DNA from: an uncultured Butyrivibrio sp.
GTDB taxonomy: Bacteria > Bacillota > Clostridia > Lachnospirales > Lachnospiraceae
Assembly: GCA_946536145.1 (NCBI GenBank)
Contig: CAMNEA010000002.1
Coordinates: 47,650-111,649 of the forward strand
Length of the DNA stretch: 64,000 nucleotides
Direction of reading: 5' to 3'
Under the pieces are notes generated by a model. That model worked only from the letters and a program-made list of their open reading frames with translations, made no database searches and had not been told where the DNA came from. The position numbers and the translations under genes are program-made. Below are positions 8,754 through 17,074 of this stretch, piece after piece; positions within the stretch are counted from its first letter, which is position 1, and each line of letters opens with the position of its first letter.

Positions 8754-10046
8754 TTATCCGAGTACATTCGCTCCAAGAACCGGCACAAGTCCCAAATATC
8801 CGCAGTAGCCGTTTTCATCCAGCAGATCTTTCACATTGTAACCTGCAGGAATCAGCACCTGCTTCTTAACTCCTTCGTCCATGAATACAATATTGTAGGA
8901 AACATCGGGGCGCGCGGCCATCGCATCAATAATATTTCGATCAAGTACAGCAGCTTTATTGGTCTCGATAACTGCAGCACCATTCTCAGGCACTTTGCTG
9001 ATAAGCTCTTTAATCAGGCTGATGTATTGTTCAGATGTAAGCCTGTAAATATCCAGATAAACAGATCTTGTATCTGCCTGGGCATTACCAAGTTCTGTGG
9101 TAGGAAGCATCTCTCCCTGCGTTGTCTTTATGATCATGACATTCTGAGGATAGAATCCTGCCGCGTCTGTGTCCCGGCTTCCGGTATCGGAATCGTGATC
9201 CTTATCCGATGTATTCTCCTTTTTCGGAGCAGGTGACGGAATAATATCTACTCCGGCATATGCAGGAACAATCGCTATTGTCTTAATTACATAGTCATTC
9301 TGATCAGCTAAATACTCTATCTCTCCGGCGCCTTCAGGCCATTTTTCGTAATCCCGGTATGGATCGTCATCCTCATTATTATCGTCCTCGGGATCCCACT
9401 CATCATCGTACCAGCCTTCATCATCCCAGTTCTCTTCGTCCCAGCCTTCACCAACATCAGGGAAATCCTCGTCGTCCTCATCATCAGGATTGTCCTCATC
9501 ATCAGGATCGTCCTCATCATCGGGATTGTCCTCATCATCAGGATCGTCCTCATCATCGGGATTGTCCTCATCATCGGGATCGTCATCGTCGGGATCGTCA
9601 TCGTCGTCGGGATCGTCATCGTCATCGAAGTCTTCGTCATCGGGATATCCGCCATCATCCTCATATTCGGGCTCGTCTTCATCATCCCCGTCATCAGGAT
9701 CATCATCATCGAAGTCTTCATCATCCTCATCGTCGAAGTCTTCGTCAGGATCGTCATCGTCGCCAGGATCACCCACGTCGTCAGGGTTGTCAGGATCATC
9801 ATCATCGAAGTCTTCATCATCCTGATCGTAAAATGTTTCCTCGTAATCATCATCATCGAAGTCGCCGTCAAATTCGGTTTTATCATCCGTATCGGATTTG
9901 TCGGCATCATCCGGAGCCGTTCCCAATACGCGATAAGATGATTCCTCAGGCTTTGGTAAATCGCTTGCAAATGCCATCATCGGCGCCTGTAAAATGAGTG
10001 TTACTGCCAATGCGCCTGCCAAAACAACACCATGCTTAAATCTCAT
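8754..10046 (-). CDS. Secreted Asp-rich repeat protein, function unknown
   Basis: A signal peptide (residues 1-28, ending M-A-F-A-S-D) precedes a stretch from about 55 to 235 made almost only of Asp, Glu and Pro, with repeats of D-D-E-D-N-P and D-D-E-D-D-P. A more ordered C-terminal part (about 240-430) ends with I-P-A-G-Y-N-V-K-D-L-L-D, then N-G-Y-C-G-Y-L-G-L; from memory, similar endings occur in other Lachnospiraceae secreted proteins. The acidic part could bind calcium or other cations at the surface, but this is inference. The repeat is built from 18-bp DNA units (about 9487-9620) and may vary in length. No anchoring motif is seen. It sits alone between amt-PII and a REP-like repeat. Confidence 0.8.
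   Translation of the reverse strand: MRFKHGVVLAGALAVTLILQAPMMAFASDLPKPEESSYRVLGTAPDDADKSDTDDKTEFDGDFDDDDYEETFYDQDDEDFDDDDPDNPDDVGDPGDDDDPDEDFDDEDDEDFDDDDPDDGDDEDEPEYEDDGGYPDDEDFDDDDDPDDDDDPDDDDPDDEDNPDDEDDPDDEDNPDDEDDPDDEDNPDDEDDEDFPDVGEGWDEENWDDEGWYDDEWDPEDDNNEDDDPYRDYEKWPEGAGEIEYLADQNDYVIKTIAIVPAYAGVDIIPSPAPKKENTSDKDHDSDTGSRDTDAAGFYPQNVMIIKTTQGEMLPTTELGNAQADTRSVYLDIYRLTSEQYISLIKELISKVPENGAAVIETNKAAVLDRNIIDAMAARPDVSYNIVFMDEGVKKQVLIPAGYNVKDLLDENGYCGYLGLVPVLGANVLG
9487..9620. repeat. 18-bp coding tandem repeats
   Basis: Units of the form GGATCGTCCTCATCATCA alternate with GGATTGTCC versions in the gene for the acidic secreted protein. Each encodes six residues. High identity between units suggests recent slippage or recombination. 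Confidence 0.8.
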
Positions 10047-10132
10047 AAAGGCCTCCTTGTCTGATCAGCTGCACTACATATTAATTCTAGTTCTGATAAG
10101 AAGTATAATCAAGTTAATTAATTCTAAACTTG

Positions 10133-10261
10133 ATGAGTCAAAGGGGACGCTACAGTTCAGAGTCAAAGGGGACGTTACAGATTGACTCATTTTGTTTCTC
10201 AAAATGAGTCAATCTGTAACGTCCCCTTTGACTCTGAACTGTAACGTCCCCTTTGACTCAT
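10133..10261. repeat. Long inverted repeat with GGGGACGTTAC motif (REP/MITE-like)
   Basis: Two 62-base arms (10133-10194 and 10200-10261) are complementary except for one position, around a 5-base loop. Each arm holds two copies of GAGTCAAAGGGGACG(T/C)TACAG. Related units occur at 63891-64000. The motif resembles repeats I associate with REP-associated (IS200-like) transposases; no such gene is present. It could also stop transcription from the cytidylate-kinase-like gene, which ends at 10289. Confidence 0.85.
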
Positions 10262-10288
10262 GACTCGCCCTTTGGCTTGACTTTAACC

Positions 10289-10927
10289 TTAATCGAATAT
10301 ATCCTCACCAAATCTGACTCTGCAGTGTGCCTTGATGGCTTCTACGCACTTCTCAAAGCCGAGCTTGCTGCTGTCGATGCAAAGATCATAGTTCATGGCA
10401 TCTGTCCATTTCTGGCCGGTGTGATGCTCATAGTACTCTGCCCGGTACTTGTCCTCTTTTGCAATATATTTCTCAAGCTCATCTTCCGGAAGGCTCTTGA
10501 CTTTAGCTGCCTGCTCCATAAGAAAGTCATGCGGCGCGTGGACAAAGACGCTGAGTACATTGTCGTAGTCCTTAAGGACAAAATCGGCTGCCCTGCCTAC
10601 AATTACACAGCTTGTTGTCTCTGCCAGTTTCTTGAGAACCTTGGCCTGAAAGTTAAAAAGATTGGCCTCGGAAGTATATTCCTTACTCTCAGGTCCGATT
10701 ATTTCACCCTTGTAGACATTGATCTGCTTTCTGAAGAATCCGCTCTTTCTGCACCTCTCGTCAGTCTCAAGAAAGAGGCTCTCGTTGATCCCACTCTCCT
10801 CAGATGCGAGCTTTATCAGCTCGTGGTCATAGTAGTGGATGCCCAGGTCATTGGCCAGCATCTCACCCACAGTCCTTCCGCCGCTTCCGTACTGACGCGC
10901 AATCGTAATGACAATATTCCTCTTCAT
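10289..10927 (-). CDS. Cytidylate kinase-like family protein
   Basis: A 212-residue P-loop protein starting with I-V-I-T-I-A-R-Q-Y-G-S-G-G-R-T-V-G, the nucleotide-binding loop of the cytidylate-kinase-like family, followed by Y-Y-D-H-E-L-I. Proteins of this family are common in Lachnospiraceae in addition to true Cmk; their substrate is not established, so CMP phosphorylation is not claimed. An AGGAGGAAT site precedes the ATG. It starts 96 bases after livF in the same direction and could be read through from the liv operon; the gap holds only a near-palindromic GTCACCGGTAAC. A long inverted repeat follows its stop. Confidence 0.8.
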   Translation of the reverse strand: MKRNIVITIARQYGSGGRTVGEMLANDLGIHYYDHELIKLASEESGINESLFLETDERCRKSGFFRKQINVYKGEIIGPESKEYTSEANLFNFQAKVLKKLAETTSCVIVGRAADFVLKDYDNVLSVFVHAPHDFLMEQAAKVKSLPEDELEKYIAKEDKYRAEYYEHHTGQKWTDAMNYDLCIDSSKLGFEKCVEAIKAHCRVRFGEDIFD

Positions 10928-11023
10928 GATTCCTCCTGCTTAGAATTTTATCGATAGAACATCTTTTGCATTCATAACCCGGCAAAACACTGTCACCGGT
11001 AACAGGTGCACAGGCCAGATACA

Positions 11024-11737
11024 TTACTCACCCAGATATGCCTTCCTGATCGCTTCATCGTTTAGAAGCTCTCCGGCATCACCTTCCTTGGCAATGCTGC
11101 CGGTTTCAAGCACATAGGCTCTGCTTGCGATCGACAGTGCCTTCTTGGCGTTCTGCTCAACAAGAAGTACTGTGACGCCGTCCTTGTTGACATCCTCGAT
11201 GATACTGAAGATCTCATTTACAAAGATGGGTGAAAGTCCCATCGAAGGCTCGTCCATCAGGATGAGCTCGGGATGTGACATGAGAGCTCTGCCCATGGCG
11301 AGCATCTGCTGCTCACCGCCGCTTAGCGTACCTGCAAGCTGGTTCTTTCTCTCCTCGAGCCTTGGAAATCTCCTATAGACATTTTCTATGGTTGCCTCCA
11401 TCTCGCTCTTGTCTTTCCTGGTGTAGGCCCCCATACGAAGGTTCTGCAGAACAGTCATCTCGGCAAAAACTCTTCTTCCCTCAGGAACCTGAGCCATACC
11501 AAGTCCTACAATCTTGTGGTTGGGAGTCCTTGTGAGCTCGTGTCCCTTGTAAATGATCTCGCCGCCATCAGCGTTTATAAGCCCTGAGAGAGTGTGAAGG
11601 GTCGTGGTCTTGCCCGCTCCGTTGGCGCCTATAAGTGCTACGATCTCTCCCTTGTCAACATGAAAAGATATCCCCTTCAGCGCCTGAATGACACCGTAAT
11701 ATACGCTTAAATTCTTAACCTCTAAAATTGGTTCCAT
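11024..11737 (-). CDS. livF: Branched-chain amino-acid ABC transporter, ATPase LivF
   Basis: Second of two cytosolic ATPases of the LIV uptake system. The 237-residue protein has Walker A G-A-N-G-A-G-K-T-T near residue 37, the signature L-S-G-G-E-Q-Q-M, and Walker B L-I-L-M-D-E-P-S. The length and the M-G-L-S-P-I-F-V segment after Walker B are LivF-like. It is last in livKHMGF, 18 bases after livG. In this family the transporter takes up leucine, isoleucine and valine, but some members carry other amides, so the substrate is inferred. Confidence 0.93.
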   Translation of the reverse strand: MEPILEVKNLSVYYGVIQALKGISFHVDKGEIVALIGANGAGKTTTLHTLSGLINADGGEIIYKGHELTRTPNHKIVGLGMAQVPEGRRVFAEMTVLQNLRMGAYTRKDKSEMEATIENVYRRFPRLEERKNQLAGTLSGGEQQMLAMGRALMSHPELILMDEPSMGLSPIFVNEIFSIIEDVNKDGVTVLLVEQNAKKALSIASRAYVLETGSIAKEGDAGELLNDEAIRKAYLGE

Positions 11738-11755
11738 AAAATACCTCTTAAATAT

Positions 11756-12514
11756 TTACTCTCCAAGATAAGCAGTGATGACCTCAGGATCAGCCAGTAC
11801 CTGCCTGGTCTCACCCTGACAGAGGACACGACCGAAATTAAGGACTGTCAGCTTCTCACATATACCTGACACCAGCTTCATGTCATGCTCGATGAGAAGG
11901 ATCGTCATATCAAATTCCTTCCTCACCAGCGCGATAGTGTCCATCAGCTCCCCTGTCTCGTTGGGGTTCATTCCTGCCGCAGGCTCATCGAGGAGCAGGA
12001 GCTTGGGATTTGTCGCCATGGCCCTTGCAATCTCGAGCTTTCTCTGTTTGCCGTAGGGGAGATTGGAAGCATTGGTCTCGATCTCACCATCGAGGTCGAA
12101 CACCTTCAGAAGCCTCTCAGCCTCGTCATCCATCTCTTTTTCAATCTTTTTGTACTTGCCGAGATGAAGAATGCCCTCAATCGAGCTGTATTTATATCTC
12201 TCGGCAAGTCCGACCTTGACGTTGTCAAGCACAGACATGTTCTTAAAGAGCCTGATATTCTGGAAGGTTCTTGCTATTCCGGCATGGTTTATCTCAATGG
12301 TACTCTTTCTGGTGATATCCTCACCGTCAAGCCTTATGATGCCCTCGTTTGGTTTGTACACACCGGTAAGAAGGTTAAAGACCGTGGTCTTGCCCGCGCC
12401 GTTTGGTCCGATAAGGCCGTACAGTTCTCCCTTTTCAATAGTTATATTAAAATTGTCAACGGCTCTTAGTCCGCCGAAAGAAATACACAGATTATTAACG
12501 TCCAGTAGTGCCAT
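11756..12514 (-). CDS. livG: Branched-chain amino-acid ABC transporter, ATPase LivG
   Basis: A 252-residue ATPase with Walker A G-P-N-G-A-G-K-T-T, Walker B L-L-L-L-D-E-P-A followed by A-G-M-N-P, and the LivG-type H-D-M-K-L-V near the end. The signature motif reads L-P-Y-G-K-Q-R-K-L-E, with the usual S-G changed to P-Y, as is normal for LivG. It begins directly after the livM stop with no gap, implying translational coupling. It pairs with LivF to power import through LivH/LivM. Confidence 0.93.
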   Translation of the reverse strand: MALLDVNNLCISFGGLRAVDNFNITIEKGELYGLIGPNGAGKTTVFNLLTGVYKPNEGIIRLDGEDITRKSTIEINHAGIARTFQNIRLFKNMSVLDNVKVGLAERYKYSSIEGILHLGKYKKIEKEMDDEAERLLKVFDLDGEIETNASNLPYGKQRKLEIARAMATNPKLLLLDEPAAGMNPNETGELMDTIALVRKEFDMTILLIEHDMKLVSGICEKLTVLNFGRVLCQGETRQVLADPEVITAYLGE

Positions 12515-13558
12515 TTAAGCCGCCTTTCTTCGTCCAGCGCCAATGCGTCCGAAAGTTCTCTTTCGCCACTCAATAACCTTGGGTGACCAGTTGACGATCA
12601 TCATAACGATCAGCACTATTGAATAGATGAGCATTCTGTATGTACTAAATCCGCGAAGCAGCTCCGGAAGCAGATACAGTATGCAGGCTGCGATAACGCT
12701 GCCCCTGATGTTGCCGATTCCTCCGAGGACCACATATACCAGTATCATAATTGATGCGTTGTAACCAAAATACTGTGAGGACGCGGTAAGTGTAGTGATA
12801 TTGTGAGAGAACAGAACTCCCGCAGCGCCTGCTATTGCCGCAGAGATTGTAAATGCCATCATCTTGTAGCTTGTCACATTGATTCCGGTGGCTTCGGCCG
12901 CGATATAGTTGTCACGGATTGCCATGATCGCCCTGCCATCCCTGGAATTGACCAGATTCTGTACCACAAAAAGAGATATGAGAAGCAGTACTATTCCTAT
13001 AGTGAAATTGGCATCATGGGGTGTTCCCGTTATTCCCATGGCTCCGTTTACGATGGTATCTCCGCCGTCCATATTCAGTTCCATCGCACTCTTCATCGAG
13101 AAATGAAGTCCCTTGGCATCGATCCCCACATAAAAAGCATTGATGACGTTCTTGATAATCTCACCAAAAGCCAGGGTCACGATCGCAAGGTAGTCGCCCT
13201 TGAGCCTCAGTACCGGAATACCAATAAGAAAGCCAAAGAGCGCTGCAGATGCTATTCCGATCAGAAGCGCGATTATGAACCTCGGCGCTGCCGGAAGACT
13301 TTCCGATGTAGCCCTTGAAAAGAATGCGCTCGTAAAAGCTCCGATGCACATAAAGCCGCAGTGGCCGATACTCAGTTCTCCAAGGATCCCGACGCACAGA
13401 TTCAGGGCGACTGCTATGATAGCATAATATGTCATCGGCACCAGAAGTCCCTTCATGTGGCTGGAGAGATTGCCCGTCAGCATCAGGATCTCAAGTATGA
13501 TATATGCTGCAATTACTATTGCATAAGTGATCAGATTGTTCTTTGTCTGTTTCTTCAT
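12515..13558 (-). CDS. livM: Branched-chain amino-acid ABC transporter, permease LivM
   Basis: A 347-residue integral membrane protein of about nine or ten hydrophobic segments with the LivM pattern: S-I-G-H-C-G-F-M near residue 64, a G-D-Y-L-A-I-V-T-L-A-F-G-E-I block, and G-G-I-G-N-I-R-G-S before the last helices. The C-terminus is basic. It starts 14 bases after livH. Together with LivH it forms the transmembrane path. Confidence 0.92.
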   Translation of the reverse strand: MKKQTKNNLITYAIVIAAYIILEILMLTGNLSSHMKGLLVPMTYYAIIAVALNLCVGILGELSIGHCGFMCIGAFTSAFFSRATSESLPAAPRFIIALLIGIASAALFGFLIGIPVLRLKGDYLAIVTLAFGEIIKNVINAFYVGIDAKGLHFSMKSAMELNMDGGDTIVNGAMGITGTPHDANFTIGIVLLLISLFVVQNLVNSRDGRAIMAIRDNYIAAEATGINVTSYKMMAFTISAAIAGAAGVLFSHNITTLTASSQYFGYNASIMILVYVVLGGIGNIRGSVIAACILYLLPELLRGFSTYRMLIYSIVLIVMMIVNWSPKVIEWRKRTFGRIGAGRRKAA

Positions 13559-13572
13559 AAATCATCTCCGTA

Positions 13573-14457
13573 TTATACTTTTTCCTGTATCTGTTTTCCG
13601 AGTATTCCGGTCGGTTTCACAAGAAGAACCACAACCAGGATTCCAAACACAATGGCATCCGCAAGCTGCGACGAGATATAGGTCTTGGACAGTATCTCTA
13701 CAATGCCGAGTACAAGTCCTCCTATCATTGCTCCCGGGATCGATCCGATGCCTCCCAGAACCGCTGCGACGAATGCCTTGATTCCGGGCATTGCTCCCGT
13801 ATAGGGTGAGAGCGAGGGATAAGCCGAGCAAAGAAGCGCACCTGCCACAGCTGCCAGTGATGAGCCGATGGCAAAGGTAAGAGCTATCGTCCTGTTTACA
13901 TTAATGCCCATGAGAGTTGCTGCTCCCTTGTCCTCAGAAGCTGCCAGCATTGCCTGCCCCTGTCTGGTCTTATTGATAAAGAGCTGAAGCACCACCAGGA
14001 TAACTACGCTCACGACTATCGTAACAATAGTTACGCCCTGAATCTTAAGCTGGCCATCCGCAAAACTAAGGCCCTCCCACTTTACTACAGATGAGAATGA
14101 TTTAATGTCAGCGCCATAGATAAGCAGAGCAATATTCTCAAGAAGATAGCTCACACCGATCGCAGTGATCAGTACCGCAAGTGGTGACGCAGCACCCCGC
14201 AGAGGTCTGTACGCAACAAATTCAGTTGTAACTCCAAGAAGAGTACACAGGATGATCGCCACAATTATACCCACAACAGAATTGCCCGAAAGAGCAGCAC
14301 TCACCGAGAAAATAATGTAGCATCCCACCATGATAAAATCGCCGTGAGCGAAATTCAGCATCTTGGCAATTCCATATACCATGGTATACCCCAGCGCTAT
14401 TATTGCATAAATACTTCCCAGACTGAGCCCGTTAATGAGATAGGTCAAAAAACTCAT
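13573..14457 (-). CDS. livH: Branched-chain amino-acid ABC transporter, permease LivH
   Basis: A 294-residue permease with LivH hallmarks: an N-terminal G-L-S-L-G-S-I-Y-A-I-I-A-L-G-Y-T-M-V-Y-G run, A-H-G-D-F-I-M-V, a tract at about 212-240, and V-L-G-G-I-G-S-I-P-G-A before the C-terminal helices. A G-G-T-G-C-rich ribosome site precedes the ATG. It follows livK after a 120-base gap with a hairpin, which may lower expression of the membrane genes relative to the binding protein. Confidence 0.92.
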   Translation of the reverse strand: MSFLTYLINGLSLGSIYAIIALGYTMVYGIAKMLNFAHGDFIMVGCYIIFSVSAALSGNSVVGIIVAIILCTLLGVTTEFVAYRPLRGAASPLAVLITAIGVSYLLENIALLIYGADIKSFSSVVKWEGLSFADGQLKIQGVTIVTIVVSVVILVVLQLFINKTRQGQAMLAASEDKGAATLMGINVNRTIALTFAIGSSLAAVAGALLCSAYPSLSPYTGAMPGIKAFVAAVLGGIGSIPGAMIGGLVLGIVEILSKTYISSQLADAIVFGILVVVLLVKPTGILGKQIQEKV

Positions 14458-14491
14458 CCTGCACCTCCATTAGTTCTTAATAATGCGATAA

Positions 14492-14519
14492 CGAGGGATA
14501 CCTTTGACAGCATCCCTCG
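14492..14519 (-). terminator. Intercistronic hairpin between livK and livH
   Basis: CGAGGGAT and ATCCCTCG arms (8 bp, extendable) around a 12-base loop. The following minus-strand sequence, TTATCGCATTATT, is only weakly U-rich, so partial termination or 3' end protection of livK mRNA is more likely than full stop. This is common between binding-protein and permease genes. Confidence 0.5.
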
Positions 14520-14577
14520 CTGAAATCTGTAATCTTTATCTTAAATTATAATCCAAAACTCCGCATAATTACATCAA

Positions 14578-15774
14578 TTAGTTGGAAACGTAAGCACCGT
14601 CCTTGATAACTACTGCCTTAGGCTCCTTGTTAGGCTCTCCTGATGCCTCCCATGTCATCTTGGCTGATGTAAGTCCTGATGCCTCGATCTGTGTCATGGC
14701 ACCCTTTAAAGCTTCGCAGAGATCTGATACGCTCATGTCAGCTGTTGCTCCTGACTTCTCAATGGCAGCCTTGATGATATAAACTGCGTCATATGCATCT
14801 GCCGCGAACTGGTTGGGAGTCTCACCAAACTTGTCATTGTACTGCTTAACAAAGTTTACTGTAAGATCATCCTTGGCATCAGCTGCGAAAGGTGTAAGAA
14901 GCATTACGCCCTCAGCGAGTGATGTATCGAAGTTCTCAACTGTAAGGATACCATCCAAACCGTCAACGCCGAAGAATGTGGGAGCATATCCCATTGTGTT
15001 GGCCTGTGTAAGGATGAGTGCTGCATCTGAGTAATAAATAGGAAGGAATACAAGATCAGCGCCTGCATCCTTGGCCTTCTGAAGCTGAACAGAGAAGTCT
15101 GTGTTGTTGTCCTGTGTGTAAGCCTCGGCAGAAACGATCTCATAGTTCTTGCCCTCGGACTCCTGAACAAATTTCTGGTAGATACCTGATGAGTAAACAT
15201 CTGAGCTGTCATAGATGATGCCAACCTTGGTAGCCAGGTTGTTGTCATTTATATACTGAGCTGAAGCGATTCCCTGGTTGGGGTCTGAGAAACATACACG
15301 GAATACGTTGTCATATTTTACACAGTCCTCAGCAGATCCCGAAGGTGTGAGCTGGAACATGTTGTCACTCTTGGTATTCTCTGAAACAGCGATAGAGCAT
15401 GCTGATGTTGTCGATCCAACAAGGATCTGCATTCCCCAGTCCTTAAGGGTATTGTAAGCGTTGACTGACTTCTCTGCATTGAGCTCATCGTCCTCGCTCT
15501 TGTACTCGATCATTGTACCATTTATTCCGCCTGCCGCGTTGATCTCATCAACAGCGATCTGTGCGCCGTTCTTAACAGCATTGCCGTAAGCTGCAGCCGC
15601 ACCTGTGAAAGGTCCTATAGCACCGATTTTGAAAACAGATCCGCCGGAAGAAGATCCCGCATCACTTCCCTCTGCCCCCGAGCCTGAAGGTGCTGCATCG
15701 CCGCATCCTGCAAGCATGGAAACAACCATAGCGGAAGCAAGCACAGCGCTGAATACTCTCTTAAACTTATTCAT
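14578..15774 (-). CDS. livK: Branched-chain amino-acid ABC transporter, substrate-binding lipoprotein
   Basis: Periplasmic-binding-fold lipoprotein that captures the amino acid outside the membrane. The start at 15774 is chosen because GAGGAGGAAA lies just upstream; the frame stays open to 15810, but that extension overlaps the TTGTATACAA site. The 398-residue product has a signal peptide and lipobox L-A-G-C near residue 24, a Ser/Gly-rich linker, then the type I binding fold with I-G-P-F-T-G-A-A-A-A-Y-G, G-A-Q-I-A-V-D-E-I-N-A-A-G-G and S-T-T-S-A-C-S-I-A. It heads the liv operon and has its own promoter region. Confidence 0.92.
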   Translation of the reverse strand: MNKFKRVFSAVLASAMVVSMLAGCGDAAPSGSGAEGSDAGSSSGGSVFKIGAIGPFTGAAAAYGNAVKNGAQIAVDEINAAGGINGTMIEYKSEDDELNAEKSVNAYNTLKDWGMQILVGSTTSACSIAVSENTKSDNMFQLTPSGSAEDCVKYDNVFRVCFSDPNQGIASAQYINDNNLATKVGIIYDSSDVYSSGIYQKFVQESEGKNYEIVSAEAYTQDNNTDFSVQLQKAKDAGADLVFLPIYYSDAALILTQANTMGYAPTFFGVDGLDGILTVENFDTSLAEGVMLLTPFAADAKDDLTVNFVKQYNDKFGETPNQFAADAYDAVYIIKAAIEKSGATADMSVSDLCEALKGAMTQIEASGLTSAKMTWEASGEPNKEPKAVVIKDGAYVSN

Positions 15775-15800
15775 AATACTTTTCCTCCTCAAATGTATTT

Positions 15801-15810
15801 TTGTATACAA
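15801..15810. promoter_or_regulatory. TTGTATACAA palindrome at livK
   Basis: Third copy of the palindrome in the window. Here it lies between the putative promoter and the ribosome site, about 27 bases upstream of the ATG, so a bound protein would repress rather than activate. The flanking A-tract (AATTGTATACAAAAA) is the same as at amt-PII. Confidence 0.55.
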
Positions 15811-15822
15811 TTATTACTTACT

Positions 15823-15851
15823 AAGTTAAGTCTAATTATAAAAAAAGTCAA
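15823..15851 (-). promoter_or_regulatory. Putative livK promoter
   Basis: TTGACT (15846-15851), 17 bases, then TAACTT (15823-15828) on the minus strand. The -10 is a weak match; the -35 is the same as that of amt-PII. Confidence 0.45.
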
Positions 15852-15866
15852 TACTTTAAAGCGAAA

Positions 15867-15890
15867 AAGAATGTCGCAAGCGACATTCTT
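15867..15890 (-). terminator. Terminator of the 16.4-kb membrane-protein gene
   Basis: AAGAATGTCGC and GCGACATTCTT form a perfect 11-bp stem around two central bases, followed by TTTCGC on the minus strand. It lies 25 bases after the stop at 15916 and immediately before the livK promoter. Confidence 0.75.
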
Positions 15891-15915
15891 CCTCAAAATA
15901 TATGAAATAATCAGT

Positions 15916-16434
15916 TTAATAGTCACTCTCTGCCTTGTGGAGCATCTTGGCCTCCTGGATCTTGTCATTGACATCGGCAAGAAACTGATGATTGTCAGGA
16001 TCAGAGATAAACTCCATAAAGTCTGATGCCTCTTTTACCGTGAGCTTCTGTCTGCCGGTAAGATACTCCATGATCTCTTCGCTGGTCTTGCCCTCTGTGA
16101 TGAATCTGTCGACTATATCAAAGAGAACCATAAACCTGCGCATGCGTACCCTGGCATTGATCTGATGAAGTTCAAATATAATGGAAACAACGATGATGAC
16201 TGAAATCATAGAAAGAAGCAGAAAGGGGATGCCATAAAGAAACATGCCGGCCCTCAGATTAAGAACCCCGGCAAGCAGCCCGGATATGGAAAAAATAACC
16301 ATGGAACTAATAAGAACAAATAACCTTGCCTTATTCCTGGCCTTGCTGGTCAGCTCCATCAGCCTGACCGCCACACCAAATACGATGTAGTACACCAGGG
16401 AAAAAGCAATCCCCACATATGACATTTGAAGCAT
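15916..16434 (-). CDS. Small membrane protein, function unknown
   Basis: About 172 residues from the ATG at 16434, which has AGGGGGAT about 11 bases upstream; the frame opens at a TTG at 16443 that is too close to that site. Three hydrophobic segments occupy roughly the first 90 residues, followed by a charged, probably cytosolic tail with E-L-H-Q-I-N-A-R-V-R-M-R-R and acidic helices. No domain is recognised. It has its own terminator and is divergent from the small plus-strand gene at 16651, so the gap 16435-16650 should hold both promoters; it is AT-rich, and no convincing -35/-10 pair was found. Confidence 0.7.
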   Translation of the reverse strand: MLQMSYVGIAFSLVYYIVFGVAVRLMELTSKARNKARLFVLISSMVIFSISGLLAGVLNLRAGMFLYGIPFLLLSMISVIIVVSIIFELHQINARVRMRRFMVLFDIVDRFITEGKTSEEIMEYLTGRQKLTVKEASDFMEFISDPDNHQFLADVNDKIQEAKMLHKAESDY

Positions 16435-16650
16435 GATGTACAAATCCCCCTATAAAATAATTTTAGCAAGCAAAATGCACAAATGCAAACTAAAAAACAA
16501 TACTCTTATATACTATTTCGACATATTTAATTGAAATTTTATAGTTAGTCCTTAATTTTTTATATAATGTTTTCTTACGTATAATTGAATGTACCTTCTT
16601 ATGAGGCTATCATGTATATAAGATGATTTTGGGGTAATAGGAGAATCAGT

Positions 16651-17004
16651 ATGAGTCTATCGGTTGGCGGAATAGGAAATCCATATGGAATGAGCTTTGT
16701 TCAGCCCATGAATTATAATATAAAGAATGAGTCTGATGTCTCGGATGCTTTCACCAAAACAGGAATGTCAGGCGCCGTGATGAACGTCCCGCCTGTGGTT
16801 TATCCAAATGCCAAGGTGATGTCAGACGATGAAGAAAGTAACCCGCTTGCGCTCTCTGCAGACAGCGCCAGGAAGTCTCAGGAGGCAAACAGGATGTTCA
16901 ATGAAGTAGCACAGAAATTCCAGGGCATGACCACCGGCTATTCCCAGAACACAGATCCGCTCTCCTATGGAATGTCCGGCGGTACGATTGATCTTTTTGC
17001 ATAG
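16651..17004 (+). CDS. Small conserved-looking protein, function unknown
   Basis: A 117-residue soluble product with an AGGAGAA site 7 bases before the ATG. It is rich in Gly, Asn, Ser and Met at the start (S-V-G-G-I-G-N-P-Y-G-M) and has one likely helix in the middle (S-A-R-K-S-Q-E-A-N-R-M-F-N-E-V). There is no signal peptide or membrane segment. It is one of only two plus-strand genes in the window, which makes its good ribosome site the main support. I do not recognise the family. Confidence 0.65.
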   Translation: MSLSVGGIGNPYGMSFVQPMNYNIKNESDVSDAFTKTGMSGAVMNVPPVVYPNAKVMSDDEESNPLALSADSARKSQEANRMFNEVAQKFQGMTTGYSQNTDPLSYGMSGGTIDLFA

Positions 17005-17021
17005 TAGTTTTCTCTTTTATA

Positions 17022-17060
17022 AAGGAGCGACTGTCCCACTGAGGCGGCCGTTTCTTTTTT
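17022..17060 (+). terminator. Probable terminator of the 16651 gene
   Basis: CGACTGTCC and GGCGGCCG pair imperfectly (one mismatch, some G-U) with a short loop and are followed by TTTCTTTTTT on the plus strand. It lies in the 70-base gap between two convergent genes. Confidence 0.5.
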
Positions 17061-17074
17061 GTTTGTAAAAAACA

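Noticed and set aside
9359..9997. Long plus-strand frames rich in His/Arg or Ser opposite the acidic-protein gene.
   Set aside because: They are the antisense of the Asp codon repeats; low complexity keeps all frames open. The minus frame has a signal peptide and ribosome site.
10253..10957. A 234-codon open frame on the plus strand.
   Set aside because: It lies antisense to the cytidylate-kinase-like gene, has no ribosome site and its product has no recognisable domain. The minus-strand frame is clearly the real one.
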